Positions 38,240 through 49,263 of a stretch of 64,000 nucleotides of DNA are shown here, in pieces; positions within the stretch are counted from its first letter, which is position 1; the number at the start of each line of letters is the position of its first letter. The notes below the pieces were generated by a model. The model saw only the letters and a program-made list of their open reading frames with translations, was not told the origin of the DNA and did not search any database. This stretch comes from Epiperipatus broadwayi (Eukaryota; Onychophora; Udeonychophora; Euonychophora; Peripatidae), in assembly GCA_028023455.1 (NCBI GenBank), contig JAQFVV010000281.1, positions 1,179,042 through 1,243,041 of the forward strand, written 5' to 3'. Position numbers and translations under genes: made by a program.

Positions 38240-39720
38240 TTTCATAATTCCACAATATCAACTTTTCCATAATTCTATGATCTTAACGTATGCTACTTGC
38301 CTATTAATTAAATCTTGCTTGTATTTATACATTAACATCACTTCCTTAATTTTTCTTTTATTATTATCTCTTTCAGTTTCCAATATTTTTATGTTACTAT
38401 AATTAAAATCAAAACCATATATACATGATTTATTATGGTCATAAAAGACAGAAGCTAATAAATTATCATTATTTTTATAATTTTGTTTTGTATTTTCAAC
38501 TCTTTTTAATAATAACAAGTGCTCTTTTGTTTTTTTCCAATGTGCACTTTGATTCACCTATATATCTACTGCCCCACCTACATGTCCATTTATAAATGCT
38601 ACAATTTTTTTGTCAATAAAGTCTTATGTTTTGAATTATTTATTAATTTATTTAATGTAAATAGTGCATAAAATGCAAAATCACATATACCTTTATAAAT
38701 ATTCTTAATGAAACTTGCCTTTTGATTTGACATATATATAGTATTGATATCCAAAATTTTTTATCAGAAGAATTAACATTATTATTATAATTATGATTTT
38801 TATATTTAGAATTAAAATTTCTAACAGTATAATAAACACAATCATCTTTATAACCAACATTTAACAATTCATTATGATATATTTCAATATTTTTGGTTTT
38901 ATTCGATGCATATTTACAAAGGTTAATATTTCTAAATAAGAAGTACTTTAAACCTGCCATTTTATGTGACATTGGTACTTTTGATTCATATGGAATATAT
39001 CCTTTTTGCTATAGGTTTAAGAGTCATATAGTAATCCAGTTTATCATTGTTTCTAGTTATCATGAGATCTAATAATTGAACACTCATTAAATTTTCATCT
39101 GTTTTAATCCATTTTAAGCTTTTTATTTTATTTAATTCATTAAACAAATCATTAATTGCATTTGGATTTCCACAAACAAAAACAGCATTAACATATCCAT
39201 TATATAAAGTAATATTTTTCTGATAATATTCCTTTTTCAAAATATTTTTTCATATGTAGATATAACAAAATTCCATATTAAGACAACTGTAGGAAGGCCC
39301 ATTGGCTGGCCATTATTCATTTTAAAAAATTCACATTTAAAAATCGCATACATAACTTTGTCAATAAAGTTTAATGTTTAAACAATAAATTTTATTATTT
39401 TAACGTTTATTGTTTTAACTTTAATGCATTATTAATTATTTTAATAGAAGACATTCTATCAATTGATCCATACATTTCAGTGAGGTCAAATGTACATATT
39501 ACATCACAATTATCAATAACAAAATTATTAATTTTACCAACGAAATCAAATGATGAACGTATTGTATACATACCAAAACTGAGAATTTCCTGTAATATTT
39601 TCTCAACTAATTTACATGTTTCATAATAAAATGCACCTCCAAAATCAATCATTAATCATAATGGCTCTTTATCTTTATGCAATTTTATATTTGAAAATAT
39701 TTTAGGACACATTGTACCCG
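38240..39720 (-). pseudogene. PLE reverse transcriptase and GIY-YIG endonuclease, 3' part, decayed
   Basis: Minus-strand fragments in order match the PLE at 58215-60505. They are MCPKIFSNIKLHKD (near 39700-39660), FGGAFYYETCKLVEKILQEI, the motif-A region TFDLTEMYGSIDR, a motif-C region reading YVNAVF where the active form is YVDDVF, then the linker with KNIEIYHNELLNVGY, and finally the GIY-YIG part with KKTKEHLLLLKRVEN. Several frameshifts and stops separate them. Loss of both motif-C aspartates means it cannot polymerise. Its upstream part is at 47744-48179, across the LTR element. Confidence 0.8.
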
Positions 39721-39740
39721 ATAAATTCTATAATAAGTAC

Positions 39741-42097
39741 TGTGCCAGTCACGTTTGTTGTGGTCAAGCACAAGACAATATTAGACAAATTAATGGCCGA
39801 AAATATGTAAAAAAGCCATTAAATGGAGGGGGTATACTATTTATATAATCAATCTTTGTTATAAATTAAGAGAGAGAACTGTGGCTATAACATAAACTCA
39901 CACACATATATGATTAAATCCAATATTTAAAGGCTTAGAAATATGTATTTGCAATTTTGATTTTTTTTTTTAAAAAAAGAAAAAGAAATGCCAAAATGTA
40001 TTTATAATCTTAAATATTTTTGTTTGTTACAGAAACGACGTTTATTTAATTAATTGTTATTCTGCATTTATATTTGAGTGTTTACAACTGATGTAAAAAG
40101 GAAAATTTGAAATATTACTATTTAAAAATAATTCAAAATCGAAGTTTTAATGGTTGTGTTTGACTTCAGTTGCATTTGAGCAAGAGGGTCATTGTCTTAA
40201 ATTTAAGAAAAGCCTAAAGGCATTCAGACTTCCTGTCCATTTTAAAATAATTTCAACAGGACAAAAAGAACTTGATTAAACTTCTGATAATGCAGGGAGA
40301 GAAAAATGCCCAATCTAAGTGAAATATTTTTGTTAAAACTTTGATTGTAATAATGTAATTACTAAAGAAAAAATGAAAAAGATGTTATCATTCATTAAAT
40401 TTTTCATTAGTGATATTGTGATCTGAATAGAGATATAAAAAGATTTAATTAATTGATTTTTCTTTCTTGGTGGGGATATCTGAATTGATGGGGTATTGAA
40501 AAGACATATATCTGTTCTGAAGTTGTGAGAAGGAATTCATTTTTGTTTTTCAAAGACAAATCTTATTAGGAATCTAGGTTTATTGTTAAGCTAATGCTGT
40601 TAATGGAACATGTTAAGTCTTGCAATGATTTGGGCAAGCATGCTGATTTTGATTCACTTAACCCATGGCATTTACTCTAATTAAAAATGCTTTCAGTCAT
40701 TCTGAACCAATGGACACTAATTCAGCAGTCATTCAAATAACCATTCGAGCAGTTAACCAGTGAGTAGCCAATGGTTTACACATCGGACTACTAAGTTGTG
40801 TTGAGTAATGTCAGTTATCTAGCCAACTATTGGAAAGCTAAATGAACAGATAATTATTCCACCATATACTCAGTTGATACCGATGGAAGTTTAATTGCAA
40901 CATGCCATTGAAGCCTGTAATTAACCCAAAATTTATAAACCAAGAAAAAACTGTTTATAGTGTATAATATCCATTGTCCAGCTTAAAGATGACCATCAAG
41001 CACTTCCCTGTATATAGAATGATTATGGATTAGAAGCCCATGTCAGTGCATCTGTCCAGCTCCTCTCCTGTTATCCCATAACAATGTAAACACAGATTCG
41101 AACACCAAGCGAGGATCAATTCATGAACTTGTGCTGCAGTCAAGTCCAGCCCTTGTTGCAGTAGATGAACATATAGCCACTCAAAACCCATACAAGAATG
41201 AAACTTTTAGACTTTATCGGGTAAACTATTTTTGTGTTTATTTTATTTTACATTTAATACGCATTTTGTAATTATATATTTCATGTACATACGTACATAA
41301 ACACACCTGTATATAACTTTTTATTTTTCCTTATTTGCTTAATGCACGTGTGTGAGTTTATAATACACAGATCACTATCTCTCACATATAATTATTTAAT
41401 TCATTTTTCTTATTAAGAAAGAAATTTTTCTTTACTTAGTTTAATGATTGCTTTGATGAGTATTTCTTTATGATTATAGTTTTGTTTGTTAAAATGACTT
41501 ATATAGTGTGTAATATTTGTTTTGTATATTTAATCACTCTGGGAATGTTAATTTTGTATTCATATTATAAATGGTATGGGATAATGGGATAATAAAATAT
41601 TTATATTATAATTTTAAAGTGACTATGGCAATATATATTTTTTGTTATTCTCATTGTCATTTACTTTCTTTAACTATATTAGTAATTAATTGTGTGAGTT
41701 TTCTGATCCCCATTCTTTTAACTGAGAATAGAGTACACTGAGTTAGCAAATGGGAAATCATCTTTCCGGGTCTTAAATCTTTATTTACCATGAGGATACT
41801 TGTTATTAGTTTTGTTTGAATTATTATTTATATTCATATATGCCCCATAATATTTGAACTTGCATATTTTTTCAGGAAGAGAATTATTTTTTCTTCTAGG
41901 AGTGGCACGAGGGGTTGGTTTAGTCATCCCCCAAAAGATATGTGAGAATCAATCTTTTTATAAATATATTCTGTGTCCGTAATAATATTATGGTAAAGTA
42001 TTTAAATTTCTCCTTATTCTGGCATGTTGCCATATTTTTTTTCATGTTCGACTTGTGCACATGCTCATATTAACAGAGTAAGTGGTTGACCAGTACA
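39741..42097 (+). repeat. 5' LTR of the second Gag-only element
   Basis: Direct repeat of 45362-47739, with substitutions and short indels along its length. Confidence 0.8.
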
Positions 42098-42108
42098 GAT
42101 GACAATTT

Positions 42109-42126
42109 TGGCACCCAACATGGGGC
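42109..42126 (+). promoter_or_regulatory. tRNA-Lys-type primer-binding site
   Basis: Eleven bases after the LTR, TGGCACCCAACATGGGGC differs from the classical tRNA-Lys1,2 site TGGCGCCCAACGTGGGGC at two positions. Both are CpG to CpA changes, the expected decay of methylated CpG. It fixes the + orientation. Confidence 0.7.
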
Positions 42127-43006
42127 TGCATGTAATGTGGCCAGTATAGGAAAAACATGGCTGCTAAACATAACTAAAGAAAAGCGAAAATCTCGCAAAA
42201 TCTCAAAATTATTGGGAATGATTTTTTTATATACACACAAGATTTGAAAAAAGAGAAAGTTTACGAGTATGAATCTTAATATATAAGAACTTTAAACTTT
42301 ATTTTGTTTTTGAAGTGACCTTTGTCGCTACAATATTATTGATTTAGATTGTTTTGCCATAGATAACTGTTTATAGTAAAAATAAATTAAAAAGTTAGAT
42401 AAATAAAATCTTGTAGAAAGAAATAGACTACTGTATACAAACGTAAACTACATAGGGTATAAAAATAAGCAGCAGCCTTCGGAAATATTTTTTGTGTAAA
42501 AAGAGAAAGTGGGAAAGTAAATCTTTATTGAATAATGTAGAATTGTGAAATTGCATGATAGGAAATTTTGTTTTTGACAGCACGTAACAGTTAGAATCAT
42601 AATGTTATTCACGATCAATTTCTTTTTCATTTTGTCTTGAAAACAATTGCAATACATATACAATTTAATGTTAGCTTAGTTTTTACATTTTTTATTATTG
42701 TTGTTTGAAAACTGATCTCGGAATAAGTTTATTATTTATAGTCAATAAATGAGTAAGAAAAATATAACAGAAGGGCAAAATAAATGATGGTAGGGATAAG
42801 TGAAGCTTAGTACAGCATGCGCTGAATAATTTTATGAAAAAAAAATAAAGAGAAAATTAGTCAATAAAAGTAGCATTAAACCATAATCTTAATAAGTAAT
42901 GAAATAAAATATAGTTATAGTGGTGTAATAAAGCAAATATTTATAAAAAATTGAATATAATACTGTATTTGTGGACAAGATCACTGTCCAAAAACAAAAG
43001 ATAGAT

Positions 43007-44659
43007 ATGAGTGAGAAGCATGACAAAATGAATGGGGAAAGGGCAGAAATAAGTGAGCCTAAAATATCTGAAAGTGGAATAGAGGCAGCAATGGGGCAGA
43101 AAAGTAAAGGAAAACCCATAGGGGAAAAAGATAACCTTGTGACAATGATGGAAAGTTTATCAATACCATGAGACTCAATCTTAGTCAGATGTCTAATCAA
43201 ATAAAAGGAGGAAATCAGAGACTTGAAAAATGAGATGTCCAAGCAATTAAAAAAAAAGGTCGAAGGAAATCGGAGACTTGAAAAATGAGATGTCCAAGCA
43301 ATTAAAAGAAAAAAAGTCAGAGGAAATAGTATGAGATGTAGCTAAAAGGCTCGATGACCTCAGGGAAGAAATATCCTTAGGAATTGAAACAAGGCTTCAA
43401 GGTGTAGAAAAAACTTGTAGGGACATCCATTGGAGTAATATTGATAGGTTGGAAAAGATCCAAAGAAGGCAGCAAGTAATGGAAGCAGATTGCAAGAGAA
43501 TACAAGAAATAGACAAAAAGGTTGAAGAAAGTGAAAAAATTATGGTGACAGGATAGAGAAATTAGAGCTGCGCATAGCAGTGAGTGGTGATAAAATAGGA
43601 AATCTGTGTCAGACAGACAGATTGAACAACAGATGGAAGAACCTCAGGATAGTGCTATTATTACAAAACACAAGATGACAAATGATAAGATGGAGATTAG
43701 AATAAAGGAGATGGAATGAAGGGTGGAGAATCTTAGTGCAGCTAGGCACAAGAAAACAACAGGGGATGATACAATACATATGAAAATAGTTGAAGGGTAT
43801 GAAGATAATAGTGATTTATCAAAAGTAAATCAGGAACCAGATAGTGGAGAGGATGGAAAAGTAAGACCTAGGCAGCAAGAATTTGGAGAGGTTAAGATAG
43901 CTGAGGGATGTCATGTATATCAATCTACCATTAACCAGTTTTTAAAAATTAGAATTTTTAGGGGCAAGCTGGGGAAGCTCCATTGGAGCATATAAATAGC
44001 GTGGAGAAATATTTCAATGTTAACAGAATGGTAGAGAAAAATAAACTAGCCATCACATGTAACCACCTACAGGGTGACACTCAGTCATGGTGGGAATCCT
44101 TGTTCTACGAACCATCGACCTTTGAGGGTTATAAAGAAGCACTAGTAAGGAATTTTTGGAGCAAAGAGCACCAGGAGACCATCTTATATCATATAATGCA
44201 AGATAAATATAGGGCCAATGGGGGAGAGAACTATCTAAAAATTTTCCGAAGACAAGTGGCTAAGCTAAGGACACTGTGTGCATGTACCCCATCAGAAGGC
44301 CAGATCATAAAGATAATACACCACAACCTACTCTTTAGATTTGAGCAAATGCTTCTCATGGCCAATTCCAATTCAATAGAGTTGGTGGCTGAACTTCTAA
44401 GTGTGGTGGACATGAACCAGCAGGGCCGTCCACCAGATAAAACCCGTGAAAACATTGTCATCAATGCAATGGGTTGGGGGGAAACAAATATACAGGAGAA
44501 TGTTATTTTTGGTATAATGATAAGCATTCCAGAAATTTTAAGCAAATGACAGATAATGATACTGTGGAAAAGAGAATCCATGAGCTAGTATATAAAGGAA
44601 AAGGAAAGGGGTCTATATCACCTTCACCTAGGTCTGGGTGTAGTAAAGATAGAAAGTAG
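43007..44659 (+). pseudogene. gag: Decayed Gag-like polyprotein of the second element
   Basis: The likely start is the ATG at 43007 (MSEKHDKM). A Lys/Glu-rich coiled-coil region broken by several stops runs to about 43720. The capsid-like domain starts in one frame (STINQFLKIRIFRGKLG, near 43922-43970) and continues one base out of frame from about 43970 (EHINSVEKY, QSWWESL, FRRQVAKL, IIKIIHHNL). A further shift near 44480 leads to GECYFWYNDKHSRN, which reads as a CCHC zinc knuckle with its second and fourth cysteines changed to Trp and Phe. Order and motifs match the intact gag at 26286-27881, which has no knuckle. It lies between primer site and 3' LTR with no pol. Confidence 0.75.
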
Positions 44660-45361
44660 GCTTTTGTAATAAATGGTCATGTCATTTGAGGATCGGATGG
44701 GTGGGTTTCATATTTTGGATTTGTGTATGTAGGTCATTCTGTGCTTTGTGTTCTGGGGTTAGAGATGGTGAGAATCCAGAGGAGTGGTTGGAGATCTTTG
44801 TATGGTTTGGAAGTTCTGTGACACTGTGGCAGAGTATGCAGACAAAAATTCCTCTGTGATCTGTTTCATTGCAAAAGACTGTAAGCCTCAATAAGGAACA
44901 AGCATAAGTGCAGTGGATGGGCAGAGATGAAATTCTTCTGGGACAAATACTTCAATAATGCAAAATTTCCTATAAGTCTCCATAGAGAATGAGCATGAGT
45001 GCATTTACTTATTTATATTTCAGTAGGGCTCTTGGTTAAAATACCAGCCTTTTTGTTTTAAGATGTAGTCATTTGACTCACATTTTACTTTGCCTGACTG
45101 TTGCAGAGCTCTAGATAGAACAGATCTTTATGTCATGATTCTGTGTTTCTTAGTATTTATGGCCTGGAGAGATCGATGCAGTCTTGGCCTGTGTGGATCA
45201 GTGTTTGGTAGATTGGGTTCCATGCCTCTGGATTCTGGATATTATGCACACTGTTCACCAAAGATATATGTTATAAAATTTTCAGATTTTGTAAAATATG
45301 ATTAATGAGAAAGACATTAAATGATAAATTCCATTTAAATGTCTCTGTTGAAAAGGTGTAT
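44660..45361 (+). other. Non-coding 3' part of the second element's interior
   Basis: No recognisable gene between the broken gag and the 3' LTR. GAAAAGG (45350-45356) is a short, weak polypurine tract, followed by TGTAT and the LTR. Confidence 0.5.
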
Positions 45362-47739
45362 TGTGCCAGGCACCTTTGATATGGCCAAGCACAAGATAAT
45401 TTTAGACAAATTAATGGCCAAAAATACATAAAAGCCATTAAATGGAGGGGATATACTATTTATATAATCAAATTTTGTTATAAATTAAGAGAGAGAACTG
45501 TGTCTATAACATAAACTCTCACACATATATGATTAAATCCAATATTTAAAGGCTTAGAAATATGTATTTGCAATTTTTATTTTTTTATTTTTTTTATTTT
45601 TTGAAAAAGAAATGCCAAAATGTATTTATAATTTTAAATATTTTTGTTTGTTAAAGAAATAGTGTTTATTTAACAAATTGTTATTCTGTATTTATATTTT
45701 TTGAGTGTTTACAACAGATGGAAAAAGGAAAATTTGCAATATTACAATTTAAAAATAAGTTAAAAATAATTTAAAATCGAAGTTTTAATGATTGTTTTTC
45801 TCTTCAATTACATTTGAGCAAGAGGGTCATTGTCTTAAATTTAAGAGAAGCCTTAAGACATTCTGATTTCCTGTCCATTCTAAAATAATTTCAACTGGAC
45901 AAAAAGAACTTGATTAAACTTGTGATAATGTGGGGAGAGAAGAATGCCCAATCTAAGTGAAATATTTTTGTTAAAACTTCGATTGTAATAATGTAATTAC
46001 TACAGAAAAAATGAAAAAAATGTTATCAGTCATCAAATTTTTCATTAGTGATATTGTGATCTGAATGGAGATATAAAAAATATTTAATTAATTGATTTTT
46101 CTTTCTTGGAGAAGATCCTGAATTGAGGGGGTATTGAAGAGATATATATCTGTTCAGAAGTTGCGAGAAGGAGTTCATTTTTGTTTTTCAAAGACAAATC
46201 TTATTAGGAGTCTAAGTTTATTGTTAAGCTAATGCTGTTAATGGAACCATGCGAAGTCTTGCAACCTTTTGAGCAAGTATGCTGATTTTGATTCACCTAA
46301 TCTGTGGCATTTACTCTAATTAAAAATTCCTTCAGTCATTCTGAACCAACAGACACTAGTTCAGCAGTCATTCATATAACCATTCGAGCAGTTAACCACT
46401 GGGTAGCCAACGGTTTAAACATCGGACTACTGAGTGGTGTTCAGTAGCGTCAGTTATCTAGCCAACTATTAGAAAGCTAAATGAACAGATAATTATTCCA
46501 CCATATACTCAGTTGATACTGATGGAAGTTTAATTGCAACATGCCATTGAAGCCTGTAATTAACCCAGAATTCGTAAAACAAGAAAAGACTGTTTATAGT
46601 GTATAATATCCATTGTTCAGCCCAAAGATGCACATCAAGCACTTCCCTGTATATACAATGATTATGGAGTAGAAGCCCACTTCAGCACATCCATCCATCT
46701 CCTCTCCTGCCATCCCCTAAGAATGTAAATGCCAAGATTCAAACACCAAGTGAGGATCAATTCATGAACTTGTGCCGCAGTCAAGTCCACCCCTTGTTGC
46801 AGTAGATGAATGTATAGCCCACTCAAAACCCATACAAGAATGAAACTTATAGTCTTTATCGGGTACACTATTTTTTGTGTTTATTTTATTTTAAATTTAA
46901 TACACATTTTGTAAATATATATTTTATGTACATACATACATAAACACACCTGTATATACCTTGTTAATTTTTCCTTATTTGGTTACTGCACATGTGTGAA
47001 TTTATAATCCACAGATCACAATCACTCATGTATAATTATTTAATTCATTTTTGTTATTAAGAAAAATATTTTCTTTTATTTAGTTTAATGATTGCTGTGA
47101 TGAGTATTTGTTTATGATTATAGTTTTGTCTGTTAAAATTATTTATATAGTGTGTAATATTTGTTTTGTATATTTAATCAATCTGGGAATGTTAATTTTG
47201 TATTCATATTATAAATGGTATGGGGTAATGGGTTAATAAAATATATAATAATTTTAAAGTGACTACTGCCATATATATTTTTTTGTTATTCACTTTGTCA
47301 TTTACTTTCTCTAACTATATTAGTAATTAATTGTGCGAGTTTTCCAATCCCCATTCTTTTAACTGAGAATAAAGTACACTGAGCTAGCAAATGGGAAATC
47401 ATCTTACCGAGTCTTAAATCTTTATTTATCATGAGAATACTTGTTATTAGTTTTGTTTGAATAATTATTTATATTCATATATGACCCATGATATTTGAAC
47501 TTGCTTTTTTTTTAGGAGGAAAATTAATTTTTTATTCTGGGAGTGGCGTGAGGGGTTGGTTTAGAGTCATCCCCCAAAGATATATAAGAATCAATCTTTT
47601 TATAAGTATCTTCTGTGTCCATAATAATATTACAGTAAAGTATTTAAATTTCTCCTTATTCCGGCATGTCACCATATTTCTTTTCATGTTTGACTTGTAT
47701 GCATGCTCATATTAATGGAGTAAGCAATTGACAAGTACA
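45362..47739 (+). repeat. 3' LTR of the second Gag-only element
   Basis: Direct repeat of 39741-42097. It ends TACA and is followed by the GTAC target duplicate. Confidence 0.8.
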
Positions 47740-47743
47740 GTAC

Positions 47744-48179
47744 AATTATCAATTACATTATTTTTTTTTTTTAAATGTTATTAACAAATTGAACATGTAA
47801 ATTTTCAATATTTATCTTATTAACCTTTTCAAAATTAATAATATTCATTTGAGCAATAACTTTATTTTCATAATCAGAGTTTAGTAACAAACAGATTCAT
47901 TAAACTTTTATCTTCTTTTATACACACAAGATTATTATCAAATGCAAATTTTTTAAACTTAGAAACTTGTACATTCTAATTACTATTTTTTGTATATTTA
48001 AAATTCTTTTCTTTTACTTTTTTAACTAAATCATTGCCACCTTTTAAATCACATTTAATTACTCCCAATAAACTTTCAACAGCAGATTTCAATTCCAGAT
48101 CACAATCTTTCCATTGGCCATCAACGTATTTTGCACCAAGATTTAAAATATACTTTTGTTGAAAATTGAAAAATAAAAG
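47744..48179 (-). pseudogene. PLE upstream fragment, right of the LTR element
   Basis: The minus-strand translation includes QQKYILNLGAKYVDG, matching QKYVLGFGSKYVGH of the PLE at 59759-60505, followed by decayed frames toward GTAC at 47740. The copy is 5'-truncated at 48179, where the inverted copy begins. Confidence 0.7.
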
Positions 48180-48840
48180 CAAAAATATTGAAATTTATTA
48201 TAATGAATTGTTAAATGTTGGATATAATTATGATTGTGTTCATTATACTGTTAAAAATTTTAATTCTAAATATAAAAATAATAATATTAATAATGTTTAT
48301 TCTTCTGATAAAAAATTTTGGATATCAATACCATATATTTCAAATCAACAGGGAAGTTTCATTAAGAAAAATTATAAAGGTATATGTGATATTGCATTTT
48401 ATTTACCACCTACATTAAATAAATTAATAAATAATTTAAAAGATAAGTCTTTATTGACAAATAAAAATTGTATCATTTACAAATGGACATGTAGGTGTGG
48501 CAGTGGATATATAGGTGAATGGAGATGCACATTGGGAAAAAGAACAAAAGGGCACTTGTTATTATTAAACAGGGTTCAAAATGTAAAACAAAATTATAAA
48601 AATAAAGATAATTTATCAGCTTCTGTCTTTTATGATCATAGTAAATCATGTATATATGGTTTTGATTTTAATTATAGTAAGTAAAAATATTGGAAGCTGA
48701 AATAAATAATAATAAAAGAAAAATTAAGGAAGAGAAGATAATATATATATACAAGCAAAATTTAATTATAAGGCAAGCAGCAAACATTAAGTTCACGGAA
48801 TTATGGGAAAGTTGACATAATGGAATTATGGGAAAGCTGA
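48180..48840 (+). pseudogene. PLE 3' fragment with GIY-YIG domain, inverted copy
   Basis: A frame open for about 168 codons up to 48684 carries the RT-to-endonuclease linker (KNIEIYYNELLNVGY, KKFWISIPYISNQQGSF) and the GIY-YIG nuclease core: CIIYKWTC then GYIGEWRCTLGKRTKGH. A frameshift or stop follows, with the C-terminal helix region (KKIKEE-like) continuing out of frame to about 48815. The RT catalytic part is missing. It is less damaged than the minus-strand copy of the same region. No promoter is apparent and no function is expected. Confidence 0.7.
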
Positions 48841-48936
48841 CATTTTAAAAGTATTAGTTGACAAAAACTACAAGGGTAGTTGAAAGCACTTCTAAGTGAT
48901 GGTTATAAATATTTTTTTATAAACTTTTAAGTACTG

Positions 48937-48945
<9 letters not shown>

Positions 48946-48978
<33 letters not shown>

Positions 48979-49112
48979 CGGTTAATTAAAACAAAATTGT
49001 AATAATAATAAAAATAATAAATTTAACGGTAATAAACTATTATAAGCAATCCTTAAATTGCCAGACTGGACATTTAAAGATTTATTATAATAGTTTATTA
49101 CCGTTAAATTTA
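48946..49112. repeat. (TA)n tract and 30-bp inverted repeat, PLE-end-like
   Basis: After the TA run, the arm beginning ATAAATTTAACGGTAATAAA (about 49011-49041) is matched by its inverse at about 49083-49112, then another TA run and module intron. The order (arm, spacer, arm, TA tract, intron) is the same as at the 5' end of the PLE at 60601-60785. It is probably the remains of another PLE terminus. Confidence 0.5.
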
Positions 49113-49233
49113 TTATTTTTATTATATATATATAGAACAAATTAAAAAATTTATACAGATTAAGAAACACGATTGCTATAAAATTTATTAAAAAGATACA
49201 CATAAATTATTTTATTCTTTTTTTAATTATTAG

Positions 49234-49260
49234 AAACAACTTCGTTATCACCAAGCATTA
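49234..49260 (+). pseudogene. Degenerate micro-exon A5 of the mucin-like gene
   Basis: Preceded by the conserved module intron and a ttattag acceptor. It is 27 nt rather than 30, having lost one codon, and full codons give TTSLSPSI in the usual phase. The donor reads GTACTA instead of GTAAGT, followed immediately by a TA microsatellite in place of the short A-B intron. No B-type partner is found before 57.5 kb. Splicing at this donor is doubtful, so I treat it as a dying exon, although its frame is intact. Confidence 0.55.
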
Positions 49261-49263
49261 GTA

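Larger units (their letters stand above)
39741..47739 (+). mobile_element. Second Gag-only LTR retrotransposon, inserted in the PLE
   Basis: This 7999-bp element has LTRs of 2357 and 2378 bp, both TGTGCC...TACA. A GTAC duplication flanks it at 39737-39740 and 47740-47743. Removing it restores the order of the PLE reading frame across the junction. The interior is about 3.26 kb, with a primer-binding site, a broken gag and a short purine tract, but nothing resembling pol. It is related to the nested element at 23698-30384 through gag and the GGTGTA(A/T) junction before the 3' LTR, yet the LTR sequences are different. It looks older: gag is frameshifted and its primer site has lost both CpGs. 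Confidence 0.8.
38131..48945 (-). mobile_element. Composite Penelope-like element: head-to-head copies split by an LTR element
   Basis: A minus-strand PLE runs from about 48179 down to 47744, is interrupted by the LTR element 39741-47739, then continues 39740-38131. At 48180 it joins a + strand copy of its own 3' part (48180-48945). The two 3' ends (38131-38895 and 48180-48945) are about 765-bp inverted repeats. Such 5'-truncated partly inverted copies are known for Penelope elements. Reading frames are broken throughout. Confidence 0.75.
9589..49233 (+). other. Giant composite intron between B3 and the degenerate exon A5
   Basis: Module-c intron runs to about 10893. After the 10894-16085 insertion, module-d intron resumes at 16086-16475 and stops at a (TA)n tract. 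Its natural continuation, judged from modules b and e, is at 49113-49233, again bordered by a (TA)n tract. Everything between, about 32.6 kb, therefore looks like nested insertions within one intron. Loss of one or more whole modules between the two points cannot be excluded. Confidence 0.5.

Noticed and set aside
42889-43242. 117-codon minus-strand ORF
   Set aside because: It is antisense to the N-terminal coiled-coil region of the broken gag, and its low-complexity Phe/Ser/Ile sequence is explained by that.
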